Shown here: positions 30,091 to 39,129 of the stretch, in pieces | How positions within the stretch are numbered: the first letter of the stretch is position 1 | Layout: each line of letters begins with the position of its first letter | DNA from: Clostridiales bacterium | GTDB lineage: Bacteria > Bacillota > Clostridia > Christensenellales > Aristaeellaceae | Direction: 5' to 3' | Assembly: GCA_012521895.1 (NCBI GenBank) | Contig: JAAYLK010000021.1 | Span: 1 to 46,784 of the forward strand | Length of the DNA: 46,784 bases | The notes under the pieces: generated by a model | Told to the model about the DNA's origin: nothing | The model's database searches: none | Seen by the model: only the letters and a program-made list of their open reading frames with translations | Translations under genes and position numbers: made by a program

Positions 30091-32253
30091 TCATTCCCCT
30101 TCCTTCACCATCAATTGCAAGCGCCCATCCAGTTCTTTCGCTGCCTCTTCCATGCTGACCAGGCCATCCAGGGCGCGGGAGAGGATTTGCAGCGCACCGG
30201 CGTCAAACACCTGGGCAAAGCGGGCATCCACCACCACGGCTTGTGTCAGCAGGGCTTGCAGCTCCTTCGCGATGGCCTCGCTGATTAAGTAGCGGTTCTT
30301 CTCTTTGCCTTCTTCAAAGTTTTGTTGATAGGCTGCCAGCTGGTTTGCAAGCTCGGATTGTTCCGCGCTTTCAGCCAAATCCACCTGCTTTTTCAGCATA
30401 TCAAGGAAAGATTGGCTGCGGCGCAAGAGCAGGTCGTAATGTGGGTCCTGAAGGGGCTGGGTCATCTCCTTGTAGAGGAAATACCGCCAGACAGGGCGCA
30501 GGGTGTTCACCCGCGCTTCCAGATAGCGTATCGCCAGGCCTGTCTGCGCGCTGTGCGGGTTGATGAAGGCCAGGGTGACATTGAGCAGGGGGAGCGGGTC
30601 TTCGCCCTCCAGAAAGGACAGGAAGAGCGGCTCCCGATGATTATTCCAGGCGCGGTCGCTGCTCCAGTATTCCAGGTTCAGTTCGTTGCCATGGGGAAAG
30701 AAGACCTGGTTAGGGTTGATGTCGCTGTACGCGCCGCCTTCCCTGACCTGCCTGATCAGCTCCATTACACGCAGGAAGTCCGGGTCTGAAAAGGTGGGGA
30801 TTTCGTTCTGTGTGATGGCCCGCGCCGCCCACAGGGACACCGCCGTGTGCAGCAGTTCACGCCGCTGTGGGCTGAATTCAAACAATTCATAACCACTGCC
30901 CTCATGCGCGGTATCGGTGATGAAGCGCAAAAAGCCCTCAAAGCTTCGCGGGACATCCATGCCCGCTTCCTCAAACAAGGCCAGGTTGGCGTAAATTGGC
31001 TGCAGGCTGGCAGACAGCGGCACCAGCCTGGGCGGTTGTCCGGCCATGGCTGGTAACCGCGGTGAAAGTTTGTTGATATGTCCTGTGAGCACCGGGCTGT
31101 GGTCAAGGGCTGCCGCAAAGCCTTTGTCCACCAGCGCCCGGATGTCAATGCTGGCGGCGTCCAGGAAGGCCACATCAAAGCCGGAGTCCCCGGTGACCAG
31201 CTTTTCCACCAGGCCGGGGCCGCTTAAGCTTGCTTGTATGAAGTCAAAAGTAGTGTCGGACATTGTGAGCGCCGCGCGCTCGTGGCCTTCATCCTGCCAG
31301 GTGCCGTACAGGGCCAGTTGGTTTTGTCTAAGTTGCGGCGGCACGGTCTGGCGGACGCTGATGCCCCGGTTGTGGGCGTAGGCGATCAGTCCGGGGGAGA
31401 GCAGGTGGATGCCCGCGCCCATGTTCATATAGCCGGCGGCCAGGTGAGCAACCAGCTGTTCCTTGCCCTGCGCATCGACTGCCAGCAGACGCATGCCGGA
31501 CTGGTAGTAGATGAGGCCGTTTGCGGGGTCGTGCAGCAAGGCCTTGCTTCCAAATTCATAGGGCTCTTTCAGCGTATGCAGCAGGGCGGTTTCATTGGTT
31601 TGCGGGTCCATCACCGCGATGCCCGCTGGCGCCAGGATGCCGGGCTGCTGCTCTGCCAGGCACAGCAAACGGCCCTTTTCATAGGGGGCGATGGCCAGCA
31701 GATTGTCCACCGGGTGGTCTTTTCTGGTGCCGTCTGACAAGTCAAAAGAGACCAGGCGGCTGCCTTCCTCACTGTTCATAGAGGGAGCGAACACCAGATA
31801 GAGGCGGCCGTTGTGAAACACAATCTGCTCCGGGTTTGGCAGGACACCCACCAGCCCCTGGTCCACTGTGAAGTCCGCAACATCCAAGGTCTGCGGTTCA
31901 CCATAGGTGACGCCACTGTCCACGGAAAGGGGATAGAGCTTTCCCTGGTAGGGGTGGTAGCCATACAGCGTCTGTCCGTCGCTGACCAGGTTGGCGAAAT
32001 TGGGCGTTTCCTCCAAAAATGGCTCGGACAAATTTTCATCAAGCGTGATGAGGCCGCCTTCTTCCGTCCAGGCGTGCAGGGCCTTGGAGGTGCGGAGGTA
32101 CAAGCGCCCCTGATGCACCGTCATGCCCAGCAGGAATTGCCCGTCCGTAAGGGGTGTGAGCACTTCCATGGGATGTGACAGCGCGTTGGCAAGCAAGCTG
32201 CCAAGCAGCATCAACAGTGCCAGCGCAAGGCAAAACAAGGTCTTTTTCTTCAT
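30091..32253 (-). CDS. Beta-propeller-like / solute-binding protein fusion, exported
   Basis: A 720-residue exported protein. A signal peptide (KKKTLFCLALALLMLLGSLLANA) lacks a lipobox Cys. Residues about 35-320 are repeated beta blades (QGRLYLRTSKALHAW; DGQTLYGYHPYQGKLYPL; NGRLYLVFAP; GLIYYQSGMRLLAVD), like a propeller. Residues about 325-720 resemble the ABC extracellular solute-binding fold: FDVAFLDAASIDIRALVDKGFAAALD, RLVPLSASLQPIYANLALFEEAGMDVPRSFEGFLRFI and FLSFLEGEDPLPLLNVTLAFINPHSAQTGLAIRYLEA. No permease or ABC ATPase lies nearby, so a transport role is unproven; ligand sensing at the surface is an alternative. GAGAGG precedes the ATG. It lies 56 bases after the transglutaminase gene. 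Confidence 0.75.
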   Translation of the reverse strand: MKKKTLFCLALALLMLLGSLLANALSHPMEVLTPLTDGQFLLGMTVHQGRLYLRTSKALHAWTEEGGLITLDENLSEPFLEETPNFANLVSDGQTLYGYHPYQGKLYPLSVDSGVTYGEPQTLDVADFTVDQGLVGVLPNPEQIVFHNGRLYLVFAPSMNSEEGSRLVSFDLSDGTRKDHPVDNLLAIAPYEKGRLLCLAEQQPGILAPAGIAVMDPQTNETALLHTLKEPYEFGSKALLHDPANGLIYYQSGMRLLAVDAQGKEQLVAHLAAGYMNMGAGIHLLSPGLIAYAHNRGISVRQTVPPQLRQNQLALYGTWQDEGHERAALTMSDTTFDFIQASLSGPGLVEKLVTGDSGFDVAFLDAASIDIRALVDKGFAAALDHSPVLTGHINKLSPRLPAMAGQPPRLVPLSASLQPIYANLALFEEAGMDVPRSFEGFLRFITDTAHEGSGYELFEFSPQRRELLHTAVSLWAARAITQNEIPTFSDPDFLRVMELIRQVREGGAYSDINPNQVFFPHGNELNLEYWSSDRAWNNHREPLFLSFLEGEDPLPLLNVTLAFINPHSAQTGLAIRYLEARVNTLRPVWRYFLYKEMTQPLQDPHYDLLLRRSQSFLDMLKKQVDLAESAEQSELANQLAAYQQNFEEGKEKNRYLISEAIAKELQALLTQAVVVDARFAQVFDAGALQILSRALDGLVSMEEAAKELDGRLQLMVKEGE

Positions 32254-32309
32254 GACGCAACCTCTCTTTCAATTAAAAGACGCGGGAGAGAGGGGAATGT
32301 GACAGTTTT

Positions 32310-34646
32310 TTATTTTTTCCGCAGAAATTTGGGCCTGCGGGCAAAGAAACCGGTGAGGGTGCGGCCAAGGTTCCGAAGCGGCATCAGCGCGCGAACCAAG
32401 CTGAGCCACACCTTATTATACCAAGGCAAACCCCGCCAGGCGGCGCGGTAGAGGCTGCCGGCGAAGGCGGCTTCGTCCCTATCGGGCTGGCGCTTGCCGT
32501 AGATAAAGGCGCTGTACACACCAGCCATCTCCTGGTGCTCCTCATCCCGGGGCGCGACGCGGGCCATGTAGGACAGCGGCGTTTCCTGGGCCTTCATGCC
32601 TTTTCCGCCCGTGCGGTTCACATCCAGCAGCGCGCTGTAATACAGGGAGAAGACCGCGCCGGCGGACGCCAGGCGTTTTTCCTTGCGCCCGGGCTCTTCG
32701 CGCAGGATTTGCCAGACCAATAAGGCGAGGGTGGCCAGCACCAGCAAAATCCACCAGGGGAAGGGCTGGTCGGGCTGGTCGGGCTTATTTTGCTCCTGCT
32801 CCGGCTGCTCGCTGGGCTCCGGGCTGGGCTGGTCCTGGGGCGGCGGGGTGGGCGTGGGCGCGTCCTGCGGCTGGTCGCTGGGCTCGGTGCTGGGGGAGGG
32901 GCTGGGGGAGGGGCTGGGAGACTGGGACGGCGATGGCGAGGGGGAGGGCTGCTGGCCCTCGGGCGGGGGCTGGTCGCCCTCGGACTGGTCATCCTGGCCC
33001 TGGGTGGCGGTGGCGTCAAACACCACCCAGCCCAAGCCCGCCACATAGATTTCCGTCCAGGCGTGGGCGTTCATGCCCGTCAAGGTCACGCTGTCCGCGC
33101 CCTGAGGGTTGGCCAGAAAACCCTCCACATAGCGGGCGGGCAGGCCGATGGACCGCGCCAGCACCGTCATGGCGCTGGCGAAATAGGTGCAGTAACCCAT
33201 CTTCACGTCAAAGAGGAAGTGGGCCACAAAATCCTGGTTTTCCGGCGCGTAGGGCACCTGCGTTTCATAGGCGTAGTTGGTTCGCAAATGCCGCATCAGC
33301 AGCAGCGCCTGGCGGTAGGGCTGCGTTTCAGCCCCGATGATTTCACGGGCCAGATTGGCCACCACGCCGTCAGGTTGCAGGTGGCTGGGCAGGTGGAAGT
33401 ACTCCTCCTTCAGGGGGACGGGGCTTAGCCCCGCCTGCGCCAGCTTGCCGGCCAGGGCATCGGTGCGCGCCTCGCCCGCCACATAGGGCTCATAGCGGAA
33501 GGAATAGCTGTCCCCATTTGTCAGATCATGGGTAATGAACAATTCCGAGGAGGCGTTGAAATAGGCCACCATGTCGCTCCCCAGGGTGATGTCGCGCAGC
33601 CTTTGGGGCACAAAGAGGGTGGAGGGCATGTCGTGCAGCATCGTGATGCTGGCCGTCCGCGTCTCCACGCGCTCGGATGCCGGCAGATCCAGGTTGAACA
33701 GCTCGGTTTTGACCGCGTTGTACCGCACATTCTGCCAGCCATAGCGCTGGCTGGACAGGGTGTCATACCAGCCGCGCCCGGTGTAGGTGTCCAGCGCCGT
33801 GCCGCGCAAATAGACCTTCTCCTGGCTGCGCACGTTCATCACCGGTTGATTGGAGATGTTGGGCCTGCCGCCCAAGCCGCGCTCGCCCATGGGCTGGTAG
33901 CCCTGGCTGCTCAGGGTGAACATGTTGCGCGTGGCGGTGAAAAAGAAAAGGTCCTCAATCCTTCGCCGCAGGTCGTTGGCCATTTGCTCGGCCTGGGGCT
34001 GGGTTACGCGGTGGGGCGGGGTGAGGGAAAAGGCCAGGAACATCAAGGCCAGGGACAGGGCCACCGCGCGCAAGAGCAGGCCCCGGGGCTTTTTGATGAG
34101 GGGGCTGTCCTGGGTTTTGACGCTGATGAAGACATACAGCAGCGGCAGGCTGAGGATGGCGGGGAAGTAGGCAGACAAAGGCTCCCTGGCGCCCAGGAAC
34201 CACAGCATCAGCACCGGCGCCACCATCAGCGGCAGGGTGAAAGCCGGGTCGCCCTCCATCAGCAGCCTGGCAAACAGCGCCAGTAGCATCATCATCAGCG
34301 GCAGCAGGGCGTCCATGTACAGCAGCGCCGCCTGGGACAGACCGGCGCCGGACAGGAAGGCGCGCGTGAAGCTGACCAGGCGCGCGGCCATGGAGCCTGG
34401 CCAGAACAGGCCGGACAGCACCAGGGCGGCGACCACCAGCAAGGGCCCCAAAAACCTGAGTTTGCCCGGCACCAGCTGGTAGAGGCTGATGATGAGGGAA
34501 GCGCCCAGCGCCAACAAAAGCGCCATGCGGCCCTCCTGCGCGATGCCCAGCAGGTGCAAAACCGGCAGGCACAGCGCCCAGGCGATGAAGGCGGTCAGCA
34601 AAAAGCCGAAGGCCTCCTGCCTGATGCCCTTAGGCAGGCGTGACAT
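32310..34646 (-). CDS. TgpA-like membrane protein with transglutaminase-type cysteine protease domain
   Basis: A 778-residue protein. Residues 1-220 hold about six membrane helices. An outer domain follows, containing a transglutaminase-like fold with the complete triad: Cys near 486 (GYCTYFASAM), His near 528 (NAHAWTEIY) and Asp near 544 (VFDATAT). A Ser/Pro-rich linker (about 555-640, with SPSPSPS runs) leads to another membrane helix (WWILLVLATLALLVWQIL) and a cytoplasmic DUF4129-like tail ending in KFLRKK. Such proteins occur with MoxR ATPases and DUF58 proteins, as here, and are thought to act at the cell envelope. The start overlaps the DUF58 gene by 17 bases. Confidence 0.88.
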   Translation of the reverse strand: MSRLPKGIRQEAFGFLLTAFIAWALCLPVLHLLGIAQEGRMALLLALGASLIISLYQLVPGKLRFLGPLLVVAALVLSGLFWPGSMAARLVSFTRAFLSGAGLSQAALLYMDALLPLMMMLLALFARLLMEGDPAFTLPLMVAPVLMLWFLGAREPLSAYFPAILSLPLLYVFISVKTQDSPLIKKPRGLLLRAVALSLALMFLAFSLTPPHRVTQPQAEQMANDLRRRIEDLFFFTATRNMFTLSSQGYQPMGERGLGGRPNISNQPVMNVRSQEKVYLRGTALDTYTGRGWYDTLSSQRYGWQNVRYNAVKTELFNLDLPASERVETRTASITMLHDMPSTLFVPQRLRDITLGSDMVAYFNASSELFITHDLTNGDSYSFRYEPYVAGEARTDALAGKLAQAGLSPVPLKEEYFHLPSHLQPDGVVANLAREIIGAETQPYRQALLLMRHLRTNYAYETQVPYAPENQDFVAHFLFDVKMGYCTYFASAMTVLARSIGLPARYVEGFLANPQGADSVTLTGMNAHAWTEIYVAGLGWVVFDATATQGQDDQSEGDQPPPEGQQPSPSPSPSQSPSPSPSPSPSTEPSDQPQDAPTPTPPPQDQPSPEPSEQPEQEQNKPDQPDQPFPWWILLVLATLALLVWQILREEPGRKEKRLASAGAVFSLYYSALLDVNRTGGKGMKAQETPLSYMARVAPRDEEHQEMAGVYSAFIYGKRQPDRDEAAFAGSLYRAAWRGLPWYNKVWLSLVRALMPLRNLGRTLTGFFARRPKFLRKK

Positions 34647-35781
34647 AGTTCACCTCCACCAGGCGTTGCTGCAGCTGGGCAATGTAGGGGGTATAGCGCG
34701 CGTGGTCATAATCAAAGGTAATCAGGTAAAAGCGTACGTTGGGGCCAGACTGGCGGATGTTGATGACGCCCTCGGTGACCGCGGCGTCCAGCCGCGTGGT
34801 GATGATTGCCGTGGCCCCGGTGCGGCGCATACGGCGCAATTCCAAATTGAGCACCTTGTCAAAGGGCTCTCCCCCGCGAAACAGCTGGAGGGCCAGTTCT
34901 TCCTTCAATAAATGCAGGGAACCCTGTCGGTCCGCGTGGAACTCGGACTGCTTGGTGCCATACAGCGGCAGGCGCACCGGGTGCTCCCCCGCCATTTGCA
35001 TGGAGGCCACGGCCAGCGCGGTCTCGCACAGGGTGTCGCGCAGGCGCAGGCGGCCCTCGGGTTTGTCCTCCCCGCCCAGGGGCTGGGTGACATCCATCAG
35101 GATGAGGGTGTCCGGTGGCGCGGGCACCTCAAAGCGGCGCACCACCAGCTCCCGGTGGCGGCTGGACAGCTTCCAGTGGATGCGCTTGAAGGGGTCGCCC
35201 TGGCGGTAGGCACGGGTGTCCTCGGGCGAGGTCACGTCCTCCCCGCTGCGGTTGGGCAGGGCGCGGCCGTCGTCCATGGTCGCAAAAGGCAGGGCCTGCA
35301 CTTCAAAGCCGCGCGGCAGCACCAGCATCTGCGGCAGGCTGGTTTTGATTTCCTTGTTGATTTTGAACAATCCGAAGATGTCAGACAGCGTGATGCTCTC
35401 CGCCCCGCAGCCCCACAGGCCCACATGGTTGAAACGCAGGGAGAAGTCGGCCTGCTTTTCGCCAAAGAAACCGGGGTAGAGGCTGACCTGGCTGCGCCCG
35501 TCCATGAGGTTTAACGACAGGCCCACCGGGCTCATGGGCAGGGGATTTTTACTCATCAAGCCCAAGTGCAGGCTCGCGCTGTCGCCCCGCTCCACCCGGG
35601 GGGAGGACAGCACCTGCGACAGCGTGACCAGCCTGGTTGACAGGAGGACGCTGACCAGGCTGTAGGCCAGCATCAGCACCAGCATCCAGGAAATGAAATA
35701 GAAAATCGGCCCGCCCAGGGACAGGGCGGACAGGCCGGTCATCAGCAGCACCGACAGCGCCGCCCAGAGACGGCCTGTCAT
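34630..35781 (-). CDS. DUF58 domain membrane protein
   Basis: A 383-residue protein with two N-terminal hydrophobic helices (about 6-48) and the DUF58 core at about 190-260: EDTRAYRQGDPFKRIHWKLSSRHRELVVRRFE, followed by TLILMDVT, whose D could be the first metal residue of a von Willebrand A-like fold. The genes on either side, MoxR and the transglutaminase protein, complete the standard MoxR-DUF58-TgpA trio. Its ATG overlaps the MoxR stop (ATGA). Confidence 0.87.
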   Translation of the reverse strand: MTGRLWAALSVLLMTGLSALSLGGPIFYFISWMLVLMLAYSLVSVLLSTRLVTLSQVLSSPRVERGDSASLHLGLMSKNPLPMSPVGLSLNLMDGRSQVSLYPGFFGEKQADFSLRFNHVGLWGCGAESITLSDIFGLFKINKEIKTSLPQMLVLPRGFEVQALPFATMDDGRALPNRSGEDVTSPEDTRAYRQGDPFKRIHWKLSSRHRELVVRRFEVPAPPDTLILMDVTQPLGGEDKPEGRLRLRDTLCETALAVASMQMAGEHPVRLPLYGTKQSEFHADRQGSLHLLKEELALQLFRGGEPFDKVLNLELRRMRRTGATAIITTRLDAAVTEGVINIRQSGPNVRFYLITFDYDHARYTPYIAQLQQRLVEVNYVTPA

Positions 35782-36728
35782 CCGCGCTGTCCGGGCACAG
35801 GCAGGCTGTCGAGCAGCTGCTGCAAAATGGTCTCCGGGGAGGTGCCCTTCATCCGGGCTTCCGGGGTCAATACCAGGCGGTGGGACAGGACGCTGCGCGC
35901 CATGCGCCGCACATCATCCGGCAGGATGTACTGCCGTCCGGCCAGGATGGCGCAGGCCTGGGCCGCGCGCACCAGGGCGATGGCCCCGCGCGGGGAGGCG
36001 CCCAGCTGCAGGGAGGGGTGGCTGCGGGTGGCCGCGGCGATGGTGGCCACGTAGGAGCGCACCTCGCGGCTGCAGTAGACGGTGCCCACCATCTCCTGCA
36101 TTTCAATGACTTCTTTTTCACCGCAGACCGGCTGCAGGGTTTTCAAGGGGGACTGCGGCGCGGAATAGCGCTCCAGCACGTCCATCTCCTCCTCAATGGA
36201 GGGGTAGCCGATCATGATGCGCAGGAAGAAGCGGTCCATCTGGGCTTCGGGCAGGGGGTAGGTGCCCACAAAGTCGATGGGGTTCTGGGTGGCCAGCACC
36301 ATGAAAGGCCGGGGCAATTGGTGGGTGACGCCGTCCACGGTGACCTGGCCCTCCTCCATCACTTCCAGCAGGCTGGACTGGGTCTTGGGGGAGGTGCGGT
36401 TGATCTCGTCCGCCAGCAAAATCTGGGTCATCACCACGCCGGGGCGGAATTCCATGTCGCCGGACTGGGCGTTGTACATGGTAAAGCCGGTGACGTCAGA
36501 GGGCGTCACGTCCGGGGTGAACTGGATGCGGTTGAAGGAGCAGTCCAGGGAGCGCGAGAGCGCGGCCGCCAGGGTGGTCTTGCCCACGCCGGGCACGTCC
36601 TCAATCAGCACATGGCCCTTGCACAAAAGGGCAATCAAGGCCAACTCAATGGCCTCGTCCTTGCCCACAATCACCTTGCGCACGTTTTCCTTCAGGGCAT
36701 AGACCAGTTGGCGGGGGTCAAAATTCAT
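35778..36728 (-). CDS. MoxR-family AAA+ ATPase
   Basis: A 316-residue AAA ATPase. Walker A is EDVPGVGKTTLAAAL, Walker B ILLADEINRTSPKTQ, sensor 1 VLATQNPIDFVGTYPLPEAQMDRF, and the late lid contains LGASPRGAIALVRAAQACAILAGR. MoxR proteins act as chaperone-like factors for the metal-binding or secreted products of neighbouring genes; here DUF58 and the transglutaminase protein follow with overlapping frames. ATG 36728 was chosen because AAAGGA lies upstream; the longer frame to 36812 runs through the promoter leader. Confidence 0.93.
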   Translation of the reverse strand: MNFDPRQLVYALKENVRKVIVGKDEAIELALIALLCKGHVLIEDVPGVGKTTLAAALSRSLDCSFNRIQFTPDVTPSDVTGFTMYNAQSGDMEFRPGVVMTQILLADEINRTSPKTQSSLLEVMEEGQVTVDGVTHQLPRPFMVLATQNPIDFVGTYPLPEAQMDRFFLRIMIGYPSIEEEMDVLERYSAPQSPLKTLQPVCGEKEVIEMQEMVGTVYCSREVRSYVATIAAATRSHPSLQLGASPRGAIALVRAAQACAILAGRQYILPDDVRRMARSVLSHRLVLTPEARMKGTSPETILQQLLDSLPVPGQRG

Positions 36729-36817
36729 ACAGTTTCCTTTCAACAGGCGGGGGTTTGCGTCATTGATTCTAACATTCAACGCCAAAGGCAGGCGGAACCC
36801 TGCCGGACGCAACCTAT

Positions 36818-36846
36818 ATTATACGGTCAGGGGCAAAGTCTTGCAA
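36818..36846 (-). promoter_or_regulatory. Promoter of the MoxR-DUF58-transglutaminase operon
   Basis: Minus strand TTGCAA (36841-36846), 17-base spacer, TATAAT (36818-36823). The leader to the ATG is about 85 bases. Confidence 0.75.
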
Positions 36847-36891
36847 CAAAACCGTAAAGTTTACGTAATATTCATGTTTGCTTCATGGCAG

Positions 36892-36921
36892 AAAAAAGCC
36901 GCCAGGCGTGAACCCGGCGGC
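36892..36921 (-). terminator. Terminator of the HD-domain gene
   Basis: Minus strand GCCGCC (36916-36921) pairs with GGCGGC (36898-36903), followed by TTTTTTC. Confidence 0.8.
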
Positions 36922-36938
36922 AGGCTGTCAATGAAAAA

Positions 36939-37436
36939 TTATGTGACCGTCGGGTAATACAAATCCAGCAGCGCAAGCCCGCTTTGGGTCTTGAACATGC
37001 CCGCCGCCACACGGCGGGCGCGCTCATGCTCCACCTGCTTTTCCTGGGCGTTTACCAAAAAATCGGCTTCCAGCAAAATCTGGTAATCCATCCCATCCAC
37101 CTTGTCCCACTGGTGGTGGTGGGCGACGAGGAAGCTGACACGGTTGATGGCGTCCTGGTCAAAGCCGCTGAACCTCATTGCCTCTTCGGCCAGCGGCGGG
37201 CCTTCCAACTCCTGCAGGTCCCAGGGCGCCTTGCCCAGGCGTTTTCGCAAGGCCGGGCAGGCGATGTCATGGATCAGCGCCGCCGCTTCCAGAATCTCCT
37301 GTGTACGGCTGTCCAGCCCTTCCATCTGCCCAATCAGGCGCGCCAGGGCATGCACCTTGGTCAGGTGCATGAGGTCGTGGTGGCTGCCCTGGCAGTTGTC
37401 CATCACGGCCAGGTGAAGGGCGATGAGTGGCTTTAT
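36939..37436 (-). CDS. HD-domain phosphohydrolase with apparent ATA start
   Basis: A small HD-family protein with the metal sites HLTKVHALA, EAAALIHDIA (HD pair) and FLVAHHHQWDKVDG. The family hydrolyses phosphate esters or nucleotides; the substrate is unknown. The only good ribosome binding site (GGAGG at 37444-37448) is 7 bases before an ATA codon at 37434-37436. Starting there adds the residues KPLIALHLAV before the first ATG, and related proteins usually begin with a helix of that kind just before the H..LKV motif. GTG 37406 and ATG 37403 are in frame but have no ribosome binding site. If ATG 37403 is used, the protein is 154 residues. The ATA start is inferred, not proven. Confidence 0.75.
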   Translation of the reverse strand: MKPLIALHLAVMDNCQGSHHDLMHLTKVHALARLIGQMEGLDSRTQEILEAAALIHDIACPALRKRLGKAPWDLQELEGPPLAEEAMRFSGFDQDAINRVSFLVAHHHQWDKVDGMDYQILLEADFLVNAQEKQVEHERARRVAAGMFKTQSGLALLDLYYPTVT

Positions 37437-37453
37437 TGGCTGTCCTCCCTGAT

Positions 37454-37477
37454 GAAAAAAGCCGCGGAGGCCGCGGC
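37454..37477 (-). terminator. Terminator of pyk
   Basis: Minus strand GCCGCGG, a 3-base loop and CCGCGGC (37461-37477), followed by TTTTTTC. It ends only 6 bases before the GGAGG of the HD gene, so that gene may depend on readthrough. Confidence 0.85.
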
Positions 37478-37492
37478 TTGATGCATTGTTAA

Positions 37493-38917
37493 TTACTCTG
37501 GTACATGTGTGACCTTCACCAGGTTCGTGCTGCCCGACTGGGACAGCGGGATGCCGGTGGTCAGCACCACCAGGTCGCCCTCGTTGACCAGCCCGGCGTG
37601 CTTGGCGGTGTTGATGGCGCGGTCAAACAGCACCTCCATCACCCGTTCCTCGCCCACCATCAACCCGGTCACGCCCCAGGACATGCTCATCTGGCGCCAC
37701 ACGGTGGCGTCCGGGGTGCAGGCGATGATGGGGATGTCGCTGCGGAAGCGGGAGATCATGTAGGCGGTGGTGCCGGACTTGGTGACGGTGATGATGGCCT
37801 TGGCGTTTAAGTTGTAGGCGATCAGGCAGGTGGCGTGGGAGATGGCGTCGGTGATGTTATGCGCGTCCTGGTACATGTTGTCCACGAAGAAGCGCTTTTT
37901 GTAGTTGATGTCGTTCTCCGTGCGCTCGGTGATGCGGACCATGGTGCGCACCGCCTCAATGGGGTACTTGCCGTTGGCCGTTTCGCCAGACAGCATGATG
38001 ACGCTGGTGCCGTCGTAGATGGCGTTGGCCACGTCGGTGATTTCCGCGCGGGTGGGCCGCGGGTGCAGCACCATGCTCTCCAGCATCTGGGTGGCGGTCA
38101 CCACCTGCTTGCCGGCCATGGAGGCCACCTTGATGATGTTTTTCTGGATGATCGGGATTTCCTCAAAGGGGATTTCCACGCCCATGTCGCCGCGGGCGAT
38201 CATGACAGAGTCGCACACCTGGATGATGTCCTTGAGGTTGGCCACGCCCTCGGCGTTTTCGATCTTGGCCATGATGCGCACGTGCGCGCCCCCGTTATGG
38301 TCGAGGAAATCGCGCATCTGCTGCACGTCCTCGCGCTTCCTGACAAAGGAGGCGGCCACGATGTCAAAGCCGGTACGGATGCCAAAGCGGATGTCCTCCC
38401 GGTCGACGTCGGACAGGTAGGGCATGGACAGCCGGGTGCCGGGGATGTTGATGCCCTTGCGGTTGGCCAGCTCGCCGCCGGCCACCACGCGGGTGGTGAT
38501 GTGGTCGTCGTGGATCTCCACCACTTCCAGCTCAATCAGGCCGTCATCCAGCAGGATTTTGCGGTTGTCGCCCAGGTCCTGGGGCAGCTCTTTATAAGTG
38601 ATGGACACCTGCTTTTCATCGCCCAGGATGTCGGCGGTGACCAAATCAAAGGTCTGCCCTTCCACCAGGGTGACCTTGCCGTCTTTTAACAGCCCGGTGC
38701 GGATTTCAGGGCCCTTGGTGTCCAGCAGCGCGGCCACGGCCACGTCCAGCTCGTTGCGCACCCAGTTGAGCTCGTTGTAGGTGGCCAGGTGGCTTTCGTG
38801 GGTGCCGTGCGAAAAGTTAAAGCGCGCCACGTTCATGCCGGCTTCCACCATGCCCATGATGATGTCGCGTTTGTTCGAGGAGGGGCCCAGAGTGCAGATG
38901 ATCTTTGTTTTACGCAT
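37493..38917 (-). CDS. pyk: Pyruvate kinase
   Basis: A 474-residue glycolytic enzyme converting phosphoenolpyruvate and ADP to pyruvate and ATP. Visible are the N-terminal TKIICTLGPSS, substrate and metal residues in NVARFNFSHG and ALLDTKGPEIRTG, the active-site stretch IMAKIENAEGVANL, VMIARGDMGVEIP, TATQMLESMVLHPRPTRAEITDVANAI and the C-terminal domain with VTKSGTTAYMISRFR. It lacks the extra C-terminal PEP-utiliser domain seen in some Bacilli. AAGGAG precedes ATG 38917; the preceding in-frame codons are not needed. Confidence 0.97.
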   Translation of the reverse strand: MRKTKIICTLGPSSNKRDIIMGMVEAGMNVARFNFSHGTHESHLATYNELNWVRNELDVAVAALLDTKGPEIRTGLLKDGKVTLVEGQTFDLVTADILGDEKQVSITYKELPQDLGDNRKILLDDGLIELEVVEIHDDHITTRVVAGGELANRKGINIPGTRLSMPYLSDVDREDIRFGIRTGFDIVAASFVRKREDVQQMRDFLDHNGGAHVRIMAKIENAEGVANLKDIIQVCDSVMIARGDMGVEIPFEEIPIIQKNIIKVASMAGKQVVTATQMLESMVLHPRPTRAEITDVANAIYDGTSVIMLSGETANGKYPIEAVRTMVRITERTENDINYKKRFFVDNMYQDAHNITDAISHATCLIAYNLNAKAIITVTKSGTTAYMISRFRSDIPIIACTPDATVWRQMSMSWGVTGLMVGEERVMEVLFDRAINTAKHAGLVNEGDLVVLTTGIPLSQSGSTNLVKVTHVPE

Positions 38918-38954
38918 ACGGATCTCCTTCTTGAGCGCCATTTACGCCCAAGAT

Positions 38955-38983
38955 AGTATAGCGCAATCGCGGCTCTGGTTCAA
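38955..38983 (-). promoter_or_regulatory. Promoter of pyk
   Basis: Minus strand TTGAAC (38978-38983), 17-base spacer, TATACT (38955-38960). Confidence 0.75.
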
Positions 38984-39087
38984 GGACGCGCCCGTGCCGG
39001 ACGCGCATTTTTTGTGCAAATCATGAACTTTCCGCCTGGCATCCCTGGCTGGATTCCAGGGGGGCGTTTCCTTTGATTGCCACGGCA

Positions 39088-39096
39088 TGATAGAAT
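39088..39096 (+). promoter_or_regulatory. Extended -10 candidate upstream of the esterase gene
   Basis: TGATAGAAT, a TGn-extended -10 with one mismatch, 33 bases before the GTG start. No good -35. Confidence 0.4.
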
Positions 39097-39129
39097 ACAT
39101 GCGGATGAAAATGTAAAGGAGGGCCGCGC

